Positions 35,019 through 45,052 of a stretch of DNA of 64,000 bases are shown here, piece after piece (position 1 is the stretch's first letter; each line of letters starts with the position of its first letter). Under the pieces are notes generated by a model, which searched no databases, was not told the origin of the DNA, and saw nothing but the letters and a program-made list of their open reading frames with translations. Both the position numbers and the translations under genes were made by a program. This DNA comes from Dyadobacter sandarakinus (GTDB lineage: Bacteria; Bacteroidota; Bacteroidia; Cytophagales; Spirosomataceae). The stretch covers positions 801,001-865,000 of the forward strand of contig NZ_CP056775.1 in NCBI RefSeq assembly GCF_016894445.1. The letters are read 5' to 3'.

Positions 35019-36485
35019 TTAATTTACCCAGTCCGGATTTTGTTTAAGTATACCGTCTGAATTATCGATTTCAATTTGTGGAAGGGGCTGGTAATAGTTC
35101 TTTGGCCTTACCCATTTCATCCTCCCCAAATCAGCCGGAAACATTTTTTCTGGTTTAACTAAAAAAGTCTGAAGATCATAAATTCCCGCTTTATCCCAGC
35201 GCAGGAGGTTCTGATACCGGAAGTTTTCCCCGGCCAGTTCGACCCGCGTTTCATGGATTAACGCTTTAATGTCTGCCTTGGTAACCGGAGCCAAACCTGC
35301 TCTTTTACGCACCGCATTGATCTCTGCATCTCCGGCACCTGCACCATTCAGACGGATTTTCGCTTCGGCAACCAAAAGATATGTATCCGCGGCCCTCAGG
35401 AAAGGAATATTCAGTCCGTGATTAAATGTTTCAGGCGTAACCCAATCCATATATTTGAAATAACTGTGGCCTGTGTTGGAAAGTCCGGGCGTATGAACAA
35501 CGATTGTGCCTGCCTGGCTGACAGATTCACCGTCTGAAACAATGGTCGTTTTCTTGCGTTTGTCACCCGTTTCAAACTCATTCACGAGATCGGTGTGAGG
35601 CTCATTGAATCCGTACATGCCCCAGGGACGCGGACCGCGGTGTTTTGACAATAATTCCTGGTTGATCCACGACATGTCGTTCATCATCAGGAACAGGTTT
35701 TCGGGTAAACTTTCATTGCCTTTTCTGAAAAGCGAAAGGTAGTCGGCGGCAAGAGGATAATTATCTATCACGTTCTTTCCCGAGGCGATGGCCTTGTTCA
35801 GGTTTTCGCTATCCGTATATTCTTTCGCCAGATGCATGTAGATAGACGTCATCACGGCCCAGGCTGCACCTTTACTGACGCTTCCCGTAATGTTATGCAT
35901 GGGCAGCAATCCCGCCGCAATGTTCAGGTCTTCCAGTATAAAATTCGCCAGAACTTCCGGCGACTCGCATTTAGGCTGATTGTATTCATTGTTCAGCACA
36001 TTTTCTTCCCTGATAATGGGAACTTGTCCGTGAATCAGGTACAGCCTGTAATAGGCATAGGCCCGCAGGAAATAGGCTTGTCCAAGAATGGAATTGTAAG
36101 AATCCTCACTGATCGCGCCGGCAGCTTTCACTTTCGGTGCATTGATGATGACACCATTTGCCCGGCTGATCACTTCATATTTATACTGATAGGTATCCTT
36201 GATTTTGGTATTGGACGGAACGGTATTATAGGTTTCGATTTCTTCGTCTTCGGCATGGTCGCCGGCTCTCCAGTGATCATCACTTTGATTGTCAAAGAAC
36301 AAATCATCCATTCCCAATGCCCGTGTGGCCCATGGACCATATACGCCCGCAATCGCATCGCGCAAGTCCGACTCAGTTTGCCAGTAATCCTCGTCCGTCC
36401 TGCTACCCACGAGGTTCTGATCGAGAATGCTGTCGCAGGAAAAAAACAGCAGTCCAAATGCCAGCAAGAATGTATATTTTTTCAT
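35019..36485 (-). CDS. SusD/RagB family nutrient-binding outer-membrane lipoprotein
   Basis: A 488-residue SusD-like protein. The signal peptide ends at a lipobox (FFSC, lipid-anchored Cys17). The helical TPR part contains GQAYFLRAYAYYRLY, typical for SusD, and the C-terminal motif VRKRAGLAPVTKADI plus LIHETRVELAGENFRYQNLLRW matches the family end. It covers the cognate SusC barrel as a lid and binds oligosaccharide or peptide substrate. The gene lies 21 bases after susC on the same strand. Confidence 0.95.
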   Translation of the reverse strand: MKKYTFLLAFGLLFFSCDSILDQNLVGSRTDEDYWQTESDLRDAIAGVYGPWATRALGMDDLFFDNQSDDHWRAGDHAEDEEIETYNTVPSNTKIKDTYQYKYEVISRANGVIINAPKVKAAGAISEDSYNSILGQAYFLRAYAYYRLYLIHGQVPIIREENVLNNEYNQPKCESPEVLANFILEDLNIAAGLLPMHNITGSVSKGAAWAVMTSIYMHLAKEYTDSENLNKAIASGKNVIDNYPLAADYLSLFRKGNESLPENLFLMMNDMSWINQELLSKHRGPRPWGMYGFNEPHTDLVNEFETGDKRKKTTIVSDGESVSQAGTIVVHTPGLSNTGHSYFKYMDWVTPETFNHGLNIPFLRAADTYLLVAEAKIRLNGAGAGDAEINAVRKRAGLAPVTKADIKALIHETRVELAGENFRYQNLLRWDKAGIYDLQTFLVKPEKMFPADLGRMKWVRPKNYYQPLPQIEIDNSDGILKQNPDWVN

Positions 36486-36506
36486 TTTAGGTAAGGCTAA
36501 ATGGTT

Positions 36507-39500
36507 TTAAAATGTAATATCCAACCCTAATACAAGGCTTTTCGACTGGGGCGTATTATTTAAAATGACACCGCGGTTCAGGTTGTCACTTCCGCTTTCT
36601 TCGGGGTCAACACCGTCGAATTTCGTAAATGTCAGCAGGTTACGGCCAGACAGATACACTCTGAGGTGGGAGATGCCAATCGATTTTGATGCCGTTTCTG
36701 GTACCGAATAGCCGAGGGTGGCATCTTTCATTCGTACATAGTTTCCGTTTTTAATACCGAGCTCGGACACGCGATAATTGTTGTTGGCCCGAATGGTCGA
36801 CATTCTCGGGTATTTGTTTGTAGAACCTTCTCCCGTCCACCTTTCATAGGATACTGCATCCATATTGCCGCTCTGGGTAGGGTCTATCCCACGTACCATC
36901 ATGGCGTCATACAGCTGATGGCCCAGAGAGCCGCTGAATACCGTGGAAAGATTAAAACCTTTGTAAGAAATGCCCAGGTTGAAGCCCAGCAACAGTTTTG
37001 GATTCGGATTTCCGATCCTTACGCGGTCTTTATCATCCACGATATTATCACCGTTGATGTCCACAAACCGCACATCTCCCGGCGTAATATATACTTTCCT
37101 CGGATCTTTGGAAATGTTTGGATCGCTCTCAACTGCTGCCTGGTTCTGGTAAATTCCGTCCGTTTTCCAGCCGTAAAATGTACCGACAGGCTGGCCCTGG
37201 TAAGTCCTGTTATATTCATTGGACGAGATGTACTTGGCTTCGCCGTAAAGCTGGGTAACCTCGTTCTGCAGGTACGTCAGGTTCAGGCCAAGGTCAAAAT
37301 TGACATTCCCCACCTGACCATTGTAAGAAGGCTCGATCTCAAACCCGTAATTTCGCATTTCACCGGCATTGAAGTCGGGGATGGACACCGTTCCGGACGC
37401 CAGCAGGCTCGGAAGAGGGATCAGCATATTTTTTGTTCTCTTGTCAAAATACGCGACGTCGAGATTTAATTTATTGTTGAACAACCCCATCTCCAGAAGC
37501 ACATTCAGCGAACTCGTGGTTTCCCAGGTAATATTGGTGTTCGCAAACGAAGCCAGCCGCGTTCCCGTCAGGTTGGTACCGCCGAGGACATATTTTACAT
37601 CCTTCTGATAAACATTCAAATACTGGAAGGGATCGACATTCTGGTTACCGAGTTGTCCCCAGCCGACATTCAGCTTCAGATTGGATATGTTCGGATTGCC
37701 TTTCAGGAAGTTTTCATTGGAAATCCGCCACCCCGCAGAAATCGACGGAAAGTATCCCCAGCGATTTCCGTCAGCAAATCTGGACGAACCGTCCGCCCTG
37801 AAAATACCTGAAACATAATAGGTGTCTTTAAAACTATAAGTTCCGCGGAAGAAAGCAGAGGCAATGCCCGTTGTTGCATTCTCATTGCCTTCCACCCTTG
37901 TTGTTGCTGCATTGTTCATCACCAGCTGGCTGTTCAGTGTGGACGCAAATCCCTGACCGATCATCCGGTTGTAGTTACCCTGGTCGATCTGGCCGGAAAT
38001 ACCGAAAGTTGCTCCGATGTGGTGATTGCCTACCGTTTTGTCGTAGTTAGCAAATACTTCTCCCAGCTTGGTTGTGGCCAGGAAATTGGCGAACACAAGG
38101 GTAGGGGCAGACTCACTTCTTGACTGCTCCGGGGTGATGTTCTGGAAGTGGTTATCACCCGATGTAGTCCTTTGGTAGGATGCTCTTGCGCTTAAAGTCA
38201 GATCCTTGGTTACATCAAAATCCACTTTCGTCGTGATGATCGATCTGATCTCATTGGTGCGCCACCATTCTTCTCTCGCCTTGTATACCGGGTTCCACAT
38301 GTCGCCGAGTTGCGTGCTGGCTTTCCCTGATCCATAAGTGCCGTCATCATTTTTCACCGGTATGGCAGGCATAAACCGGTAGGCTGAGTAAATCGTCGTA
38401 GAGGTTCCCTCACCCAGGTCATCCTGCACAATCACGTTTTTCCTTCCTGATATCCGTACATTCTCCTCAATCCTCAGGCGGTCCGATATTTTTTGCGTGC
38501 TCCTGAGCGACATGCCAAGACGCTTCATATTGGTGGTGATCAGTGTACCGTCTTCGTCTCTGTAAAAGAAATTGGCATTGATCGTCGAGTTCTCGGAGCC
38601 ACCGCCAATATTTACGTTATAGTCGGTATATAAACCTTTTTGAAACATCGCGTCCTGCCAGTCGGTGCGGGTTTTGTTGTAATATTCGTTTGCCCATGGC
38701 GAATTTTGGTCGATAGGAAGTCCGTCCATCACATACCGCTCACGTTTCAGTTCGTAAAGCTTCTCTGCATTCAGGACCGGATATTTTTTAATCAAACTGT
38801 TGATCCCGGCTGAAGTATTTAACCGTACCGTTGTTTTTTGTTTGAAACCCGCCTTTTTTGAGGTGACCAATACCACACCGTTTGCCGCACGCGTACCATA
38901 TATTGCACCGGATGCTGCGTCTTTTAATATTTCAATGGACTCGATTTCAGCGGGTGCCAGCTGTCCTAACACGTCCGCACTGACAGGTACGCCATCCAGC
39001 ACGATCAGTGGTTGGGTATTGTTGATCGTACCAACTCCGCGGATCCTGATACTCGGTGTTTTTCCGGGAAGCCCGGACGAAACAACCTCCACACCCGAAG
39101 CCCTGCCCTGCAGTGAGAGCGCAACGTTCGACGCAGTCGATGTCTGGATATCCTTACCATCTATTTTCGCGATGGAGGAAGTTATTTCGCTTTTTTTCTG
39201 AGTACCGTATCCCACTACCACGACACCTCCCAGCATGGTAGCATCAGCTTCCAGCATGATTGTCATGCTGGTTTCATCCCTGACGGTTACTTCCTGCGTC
39301 TTGTTTCCGATGAAAGATATCACCAGAACATCCCCTGGCTCTGCCTGGATAGAGAACTTTCCGTCAGAATCCGTCACCACGCCCTTTGTGGTTCCTTTTA
39401 ATACTACACTGGCGCCTGGAAGGGGCGCATTCGTCTGGTCTGTCACTACTCCTGAAATCGTTGCCAGGTTCTTGGCCAAAGGTGTGTTGCCGTTAAGTGC

Positions 39501-39875
39501 GACCAGATTTTTTGGGTTCAAACCAGCATTTTCAAGGACATTGCCTACATTCCTGTCCTGCTTGTCCAGTACGATCTGCCGGCCCGATATTTCAAATTTC
39601 AATTGCAGCGGGCGAAGTAATTTGTCCAGTACCTCGGCCATTGATCCGTTCACCACCTTCAGATCAACTTTCTGGTTAATGTCGATCATCCGGGAGCTGT
39701 ATATGAATTTTACATCCGAATTTTTTTCAATGATCTTCAATGCTTCCCGCACACTTTTTGCCTTGATCTCTACGGTCAGTTTCTGGTCCAGGACATTCTG
39801 CCCGTTCGTCACCGAGGCCGAAACCACGCTGCAAAACAGCATACAAAGGACGATTTGATATATAGTCATTTTCAT
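36507..39875 (-). CDS. SusC/RagA family TonB-dependent receptor with STN signalling domain
   Basis: A 1122-residue outer-membrane receptor. After the signal peptide (MKMTIYQIVLCMLFCSVVSA) comes an STN domain (about residues 45-110, VREALKIIEKNSDVKFIYSS), which in FecA-type systems contacts a FecR anti-sigma factor; then a CarboxypepD_reg domain (about 140-215, ISGVVTDQTNAPLPGASVVL); then the plug (GYGTQKKSEITSSI) and a 22-strand barrel. I set the start at 39875; an in-frame ATG at 39917 adds residues upstream of the signal. The fecR and sigma genes just upstream fit the STN domain. Substrate unknown, since no hydrolase is encoded here. Confidence 0.95.
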   Translation of the reverse strand: MKMTIYQIVLCMLFCSVVSASVTNGQNVLDQKLTVEIKAKSVREALKIIEKNSDVKFIYSSRMIDINQKVDLKVVNGSMAEVLDKLLRPLQLKFEISGRQIVLDKQDRNVGNVLENAGLNPKNLVALNGNTPLAKNLATISGVVTDQTNAPLPGASVVLKGTTKGVVTDSDGKFSIQAEPGDVLVISFIGNKTQEVTVRDETSMTIMLEADATMLGGVVVVGYGTQKKSEITSSIAKIDGKDIQTSTASNVALSLQGRASGVEVVSSGLPGKTPSIRIRGVGTINNTQPLIVLDGVPVSADVLGQLAPAEIESIEILKDAASGAIYGTRAANGVVLVTSKKAGFKQKTTVRLNTSAGINSLIKKYPVLNAEKLYELKRERYVMDGLPIDQNSPWANEYYNKTRTDWQDAMFQKGLYTDYNVNIGGGSENSTINANFFYRDEDGTLITTNMKRLGMSLRSTQKISDRLRIEENVRISGRKNVIVQDDLGEGTSTTIYSAYRFMPAIPVKNDDGTYGSGKASTQLGDMWNPVYKAREEWWRTNEIRSIITTKVDFDVTKDLTLSARASYQRTTSGDNHFQNITPEQSRSESAPTLVFANFLATTKLGEVFANYDKTVGNHHIGATFGISGQIDQGNYNRMIGQGFASTLNSQLVMNNAATTRVEGNENATTGIASAFFRGTYSFKDTYYVSGIFRADGSSRFADGNRWGYFPSISAGWRISNENFLKGNPNISNLKLNVGWGQLGNQNVDPFQYLNVYQKDVKYVLGGTNLTGTRLASFANTNITWETTSSLNVLLEMGLFNNKLNLDVAYFDKRTKNMLIPLPSLLASGTVSIPDFNAGEMRNYGFEIEPSYNGQVGNVNFDLGLNLTYLQNEVTQLYGEAKYISSNEYNRTYQGQPVGTFYGWKTDGIYQNQAAVESDPNISKDPRKVYITPGDVRFVDINGDNIVDDKDRVRIGNPNPKLLLGFNLGISYKGFNLSTVFSGSLGHQLYDAMMVRGIDPTQSGNMDAVSYERWTGEGSTNKYPRMSTIRANNNYRVSELGIKNGNYVRMKDATLGYSVPETASKSIGISHLRVYLSGRNLLTFTKFDGVDPEESGSDNLNRGVILNNTPQSKSLVLGLDITF

Positions 39876-40095
39876 AATATCCCATATAAGATATTGATAT
39901 CTAAAATTTTCTCTCATAATTTGTGATTGTTGAGATTTGACGATTTTGACAATAGGATTACTGTCATCTGCCAGGATGATCAGGATTTTAAAGGTCGGTG
40001 AAGCTCGAACTTCAGCGGCCTTTTTTATGAAAAGAGGTTAAGTTGATCTATACCATAGGCACTGATTCTAGGTCACGATTTCGATTGTTTTTCCG

Positions 40096-41202
40096 TTATT
40101 TTTCCTTTTCTGAAATAATTACTTCACCATTTACTTTCTGGTAATCTGCGCGTATTGCTTTACAAATCAGTTTCAATTTTTCTTCCAGGGGTTCGTCCGT
40201 CAGCGAGGCTGTAATCGGGCTTTTTCCCAGTGTTATTTTGTCAAATACAATTTTAATCTGATACGCATTTTCAAGATCTTCAAAAACCTTTTCCAGGGGC
40301 GATTCTTCATATTCAAAAAGCATATATTCAGCCTGCTGCATCAGTGCAGGATCTTTCGGAGTAACTATTTTCCGGATCAACAGGAGATCCTCTTTCTCAA
40401 ATACTGCCTGCTGATCCGGGGTTAAGATCAACCCTTCTGATTTCTTATTTCGCTGTTGTATTTCCTCCGGGGACTCAGGATTAAAAATGGATACTTTCCC
40501 GGTTTTGACAGTAACAACAATTTGTTTATCCCGGGGATATGATTTGATGGTGAAGCTGGTCCCGACAACCTTCGTGGCGATTTCGTTGGCGAATACATAA
40601 AATGGTTTGTCAGCATCCTTGGCGATTTCAAAAAATGCTTCGCCAGTCAGGAAAACTTCTCTTTTGTCCTGCGCAAAGTAGCTCGGATACGAAAGTTTGC
40701 TGCCCTTTTTCAGTATCACCGAACTTCCATCGGGAAGGTTAACGAGCCGGGTTGCTTTGGTGTGATTTTTTACTTCGAGGAGGTCATATCTATGGGCTGC
40801 TTCCTTGACCATACTCGCATACCTTGCACGTTTAATGGTTTCATTTTGAAGGAAATACCATCCAGCCATGAACATAAGACCCGCTAAAACCGCTGCCGCA
40901 ATCCAGTAAGGGTAGGAGCGCAGCGGCCGGACCGGCGATCCTGAATTTTCTAACGATGCTATTTTTTGGAATATAGAAGTTTTTAAATCCTGAATTTCAG
41001 ATTTAGAAAATTCCTGGCCCGGTAAATGCTGGGTGAGCAGTACCAGCTGCCGCGCCACTTCTACATCATTTCTTTTGAAGGGATAAGTTTCAAGCCAGTT
41101 TTGCCAGAAAGTCTCAGCATGATAGTCCGTGCTTTTTACCCAGTGAATGAAAAAATCATCCTGTGCAAACTCTTCCGGCTGAAAACTTACATAATCTTTC
41201 AT
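40096..41202 (-). CDS. FecR family anti-sigma factor
   Basis: A 368-residue protein: cytoplasmic N-terminus with a conserved tryptophan-rich start (FFIHWVKSTDYHAETFWQNW), a membrane helix at about 98-118 (YWIAAAVLAGLMFMAGWYFL), and a periplasmic FecR domain (RLVNLPDGSSVILKKGSKLS, then FEIAKDADKPFYVFAN). The periplasmic end includes the DUF4974 part that contacts STN domains (KVFEDLENAYQIKIVFDK). It relays the receptor signal to the sigma factor. It lies between the sigma gene and susC on the same strand. Confidence 0.95.
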   Translation of the reverse strand: MKDYVSFQPEEFAQDDFFIHWVKSTDYHAETFWQNWLETYPFKRNDVEVARQLVLLTQHLPGQEFSKSEIQDLKTSIFQKIASLENSGSPVRPLRSYPYWIAAAVLAGLMFMAGWYFLQNETIKRARYASMVKEAAHRYDLLEVKNHTKATRLVNLPDGSSVILKKGSKLSYPSYFAQDKREVFLTGEAFFEIAKDADKPFYVFANEIATKVVGTSFTIKSYPRDKQIVVTVKTGKVSIFNPESPEEIQQRNKKSEGLILTPDQQAVFEKEDLLLIRKIVTPKDPALMQQAEYMLFEYEESPLEKVFEDLENAYQIKIVFDKITLGKSPITASLTDEPLEEKLKLICKAIRADYQKVNGEVIISEKEK

Positions 41203-41258
41203 CTGTATATCAGAGGTATTCCACCCTTCTGAAATACAGAGAAATCAAAATGATTTTA

Positions 41259-41888
41259 CTACCAGAAAAATTGAATATTTATTTTAAAATTTATGAATAA
41301 AAACAAAACAATGCCGGTGTAGACGAGGTGCTTTCTGAGTTTTGTCAATGCATTTTGGAGCGTGTTGGCAACGGTTTGTTCTTTGATGTCAAGCAGGGAG
41401 GCGATTTCCCTGATCTTTAAATCGGAATAGTATTTGAGTGAAATAATTTCTCTTTCTCTGCCGGATAAGAAAATGAGCGAATGCAATATCCGGCTGTTTC
41501 TATCTGTTTCTGATTCCCTGGACAGCCACTCACTTTCGGGAGATGGTTCAAAATCCGGCGAATACGCTATATCAGAAACATCAATATGAGAAATTTGCTT
41601 TTGTGTGATGTGTTTTATCACAGCCCTCCGCATGGAACGGTATAAATAAAACTTCACCTGTACCTGAACAGCCAGATTTTTTCGGTATGACCATATATCT
41701 ACAAAAATATCCTGAACTGCATCACCCACTACATCCTTGTCTTTTGCAATTCCATACCCATACTTTAATAACTCTGCACTGTATACGTCGAATAGTTCTC
41801 CCAAGGCATCTTTATCGTCATGGATGATTTTTGTCCATAGATCCTGGTCGAGCGCCCTTCTGTTTTCCGCATAGTCGTAACCCTGCAT
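41259..41888 (-). CDS. ECF RNA polymerase sigma factor (FecI-like)
   Basis: A 209-residue sigma-70 family extracytoplasmic factor with region 2 (about 25-95, ELFDVYSAELLKYGYGI, then DAVQDIFVDIWSYR) and region 4 (about 130-180, LSGREREIISLKYYSDLKIR). Unusual is a hydrophobic C-terminal tail (VYTGIVLFLFINFKINI) long enough for a membrane association helix. It heads the sigma-FecR-SusC-SusD run and should drive its transcription when the receptor is occupied. Confidence 0.9.
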   Translation of the reverse strand: MQGYDYAENRRALDQDLWTKIIHDDKDALGELFDVYSAELLKYGYGIAKDKDVVGDAVQDIFVDIWSYRKNLAVQVQVKFYLYRSMRRAVIKHITQKQISHIDVSDIAYSPDFEPSPESEWLSRESETDRNSRILHSLIFLSGREREIISLKYYSDLKIREIASLLDIKEQTVANTLQNALTKLRKHLVYTGIVLFLFINFKINIQFFW

Positions 41889-42556
41889 GACTCATTTATT
41901 TAGTACAAGTATTACTTGCCAGCGTCATAAGTTTGAGCTGCTTACTATCTACTTTGTGCTGCGTGTTAACGATAGGTGCCGCGCCTTCATTTCTTTGTTT
42001 TTTGATAGTGACTTCCCGCTGGCAAACGGAGACAGCTGACAACTCGGGTTTTCTGATATATATCAATGCACTTTAACCTGAATTTCAAGATGTCAACCCA
42101 ATATCAAATCTTACTTATCAATACGCAAAAATGTGGGGGATTGCTTCCCGCTAATTTTTGGGTAGCAAAGCTTAATTAATCATAAAGAATGTATCCGAGT
42201 GCAAGTTTATTAAAGATGTTTTCATACGATTAAATTGAATTAGCCAGGTTTATAAACCTAAATGATGATCCATATACATGTCGGGAAGCTTAAACCAGAA
42301 TATAATTAAAGATCAGCAGCACGATAGCTAATTAAGCGTATATATTTTGTATTCTAGTAGTTTTAGTTCTACATTTGAAGTAATTAATGTGTGCTGGAAA
42401 TCTTGTGAAAGCCAATTATCATTACCGTCTATCAAAGTCCTAAATTGATCCTGGCTGCATTAACCAATGTCTTTTTTACAGCTGAATTCAATACCTGCCG
42501 AATTGTAATTCTTTGAATATGCAATCACTTTACACACGAACTAATAATTAATAGGA
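41889..42556. other. AT-rich intergenic region of about 670 bp
   Basis: No ORF of credible length on either strand and no RNA fold I recognise. It separates the divergent sigma gene and hybrid kinase gene and must contain both promoters; I could not assign a convincing -33/-7 pair. Confidence 0.5.
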
Positions 42557-44794
42557 ATGAATATACATGTAGCTTCACAGATCACTCCTGTTGAAGATTT
42601 TAGGACAGGTGTAAAGGAAAGATCTGATAGTATCATCAACTACATCTTATCGGGCTATTTCTTACTCGGCTTGTTTTTAGCTTCTTTTTATGAAACCTGG
42701 TTTATAGCAGTTGGGGTTGGTGGTATCCTGCTTGTTGCCTATTATTCCACTAAGCTGGCACTGCCCGAATCTGATTTGTACCAGTATGTGCTGAGTACAG
42801 TCCTGGGTATTTTCATGGCCCAGTTTATATACCAGATGCACGGACTTTTTGAAATGCACTTTTTTGCCTTCATCGGTAGTGCTGTGCTGATTACTTACCA
42901 AAACTGGAAGCTTCAGATACCGATGATGCTGGTCGTGCTGGTACATCATTCCGTTTTTGGCTACCTGCAGAATTCCGGTCTGGAAGAGATTTATTTTACC
43001 AAGCTTGACTATTTCGATATAATGACTTTTGCCATGCATATGCTATTGGCAGCAGGCATTTTTGGCATTTGCGGACTCTGGTCATACCGGTTTGAAAAAT
43101 ACTACCAGAAGCAGATATCACAAACCAGGAGAGTAGGCGAACTGGAGAAAGAGGTCCAGCTTTCATTGGAACGAAAGAATAATGAAGAAATTCAGCGCAG
43201 GATCAATGCAGAACTTCGTGCATCCAATGCCGAACTTGACTTAGCACGCCAACAAGCTGAGGAGGGAAACAAAGCAAAAAGTGCCTTTCTGGCTACCATG
43301 AGCCATGAAATCCGTACGCCCATTAATGGTATGGTGGGCATGGCGGCGCTTCTGAAACAATCGCCGCTTTCTGATGAGCAGCATATGTTTGCCGAAACTA
43401 TTTTGAACTGCGGCGATACCCTTACCAGTATCATCAATGATATTCTGGACTTCTCTAAAATTGAGACGGGTAAACTGGAACTTGAAAATGATGACCTTAA
43501 TCTGAGGCAGACCCTCGAAGATGTATTTGATGTATTCGGCGTGAAAGCAGCGGGTATCGGGCTTGATCTCATCTATGAGATTGACGAAAGAGTCCCTTTG
43601 CAGATTGTCGGCGATGATTCCCGCCTGAAACAGGTACTCGTTAATTTGATTGGCAATGCGGTCAAATTTACCGAGCGGGGAGAAGTCTGCGTTTATGTTT
43701 ATCCTGAAAAAGAACTGCATGATGGGCAGCTGCAACTGCGGTTCGATGTACGGGATACGGGCATTGGTATCCAGGAAGAAAAGCTTGGAGGACTGTTTGA
43801 TGCCTTTACACAGATTGATTCGTCTACCACCCGCAAGTACGGGGGCAGCGGTCTGGGCCTTGCTATTTCAAAAAACCTTGTGACCCTCATGGGGGGAGAA
43901 ATGAGCGTCCACAGCACCCTTATGGAGGGATCTACTTTTTCTTTTTCGATCAAAACCGTGGTCGGTACCAAAACCCTGTCGCCTTACCAGGATTACAATA
44001 TGGGGGAACATTGGGGTAAAAAGATTTTGATCGTAGACGATAATTTTACAAACCTGACTATTCTGAGGCGGCAGATGGAGAACTGGCAGCTTGTGCCGGT
44101 ACTGGCTTCGTCGGGAGAAGAAGCGCTGGGTATTTTAGCAGATAATCAAGGTATTGACCTGGTTGTGACTGATATGCAGATGCCCCTGATGGATGGAATA
44201 ACCCTGGCCAGAAACCTCCGAAGTTCAGGAAGGCAAATTCCTTTGATTTTACTAAGCTCCGTCGGTGAACCGCTGAAGGAGCAGGAGCGGCAGCTTTTTA
44301 CTTCGGTACTAACCAAGCCTATCCGCCAGCATATCCTCAGCAAGCATATCATCAATGCATTGCAGCAACACACTAAGATCGGCATGGAAGCCGCGCAGGT
44401 CTCCAGGTTCCAGACGAATTTGGCAAAAGATTTTCCATACGAAGTGCTGGTAGTGGATGACAATGCCATTAATCAGCATGTAATTGTAAGGGTGCTGCAA
44501 AAGCTCGGTTATCAGCCTGACATTGCAAATAACGGTAGGGAGGCGGTAGAAGCAGCTAATTCAAAGAATTACGGACTTGTTTTAATGGACATGCAAATGC
44601 CCGTCATGGATGGAGTGGAGGCCACCAGGCTGATACGTAAAACAGTGGTACAACAACCCATAATCATTGCGTTGACTGCCAATACACTTGAAGAAGATCG
44701 GCAGCAATGTCTAAATGCAGGCATGAACGATTACATGAGCAAGCCCATTAATATCAATGAGGTTACCTCCAAAATCAAGCTGTGGTACAAATGA
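42557..44794 (+). CDS. Hybrid histidine kinase with a histidine-bearing membrane sensor and two receivers
   Basis: A 745-residue protein. Residues about 28-178 hold six hydrophobic helices with conserved-looking histidines H95, H101, H130, H131 and H161 in MHGLFEMHFFAF and VLVHHSVFGYL, a layout shared with an N-terminal membrane domain known from some chemoreceptors. Then a coiled coil (about 180-240), phosphoacceptor His250 in ATMSHEIRTPINGM, ATPase domain (NLIGNAVKF; DTGIG; GGSGLGLAI), and two receivers with intact Asp (VTDMQMPLMDG and LMDMQMPVMDG). No output DNA-binding domain and no linked regulator gene. The last receiver should pass phosphate on to an unlinked phosphotransfer protein. 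Confidence 0.9.
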   Translation: MNIHVASQITPVEDFRTGVKERSDSIINYILSGYFLLGLFLASFYETWFIAVGVGGILLVAYYSTKLALPESDLYQYVLSTVLGIFMAQFIYQMHGLFEMHFFAFIGSAVLITYQNWKLQIPMMLVVLVHHSVFGYLQNSGLEEIYFTKLDYFDIMTFAMHMLLAAGIFGICGLWSYRFEKYYQKQISQTRRVGELEKEVQLSLERKNNEEIQRRINAELRASNAELDLARQQAEEGNKAKSAFLATMSHEIRTPINGMVGMAALLKQSPLSDEQHMFAETILNCGDTLTSIINDILDFSKIETGKLELENDDLNLRQTLEDVFDVFGVKAAGIGLDLIYEIDERVPLQIVGDDSRLKQVLVNLIGNAVKFTERGEVCVYVYPEKELHDGQLQLRFDVRDTGIGIQEEKLGGLFDAFTQIDSSTTRKYGGSGLGLAISKNLVTLMGGEMSVHSTLMEGSTFSFSIKTVVGTKTLSPYQDYNMGEHWGKKILIVDDNFTNLTILRRQMENWQLVPVLASSGEEALGILADNQGIDLVVTDMQMPLMDGITLARNLRSSGRQIPLILLSSVGEPLKEQERQLFTSVLTKPIRQHILSKHIINALQQHTKIGMEAAQVSRFQTNLAKDFPYEVLVVDDNAINQHVIVRVLQKLGYQPDIANNGREAVEAANSKNYGLVLMDMQMPVMDGVEATRLIRKTVVQQPIIIALTANTLEEDRQQCLNAGMNDYMSKPININEVTSKIKLWYK

Positions 44795-45052
44795 TTACTG
44801 TTGGCAAACAAAAATTTGTTCGCATCTTGAAGTCGGTTTGGTATTCATTTACAATCAGGAACATGCCCTTGTATTTCCCCAGAAACCGAGGACTCCGTTA
44901 GAGATTATCTTATATTGAAGATGACGCGTAAGCTTGTAAACTAATACCAGCCTCCTTCCACCAGGTCAGATTGGACTACAACATAGCAGGATTCGGCTTA
45001 TTTTTCCTGTGTGTTTCTGCGGAGCTTTGGTGAGTATTAAAAAACAAAAGCT
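44795..45052. other. Intergenic region without recognised features
   Basis: About 260 bases between two same-strand genes; contains TATTTTTC near 45000 as a weak -7-like element. Nothing else seen. Confidence 0.3.
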
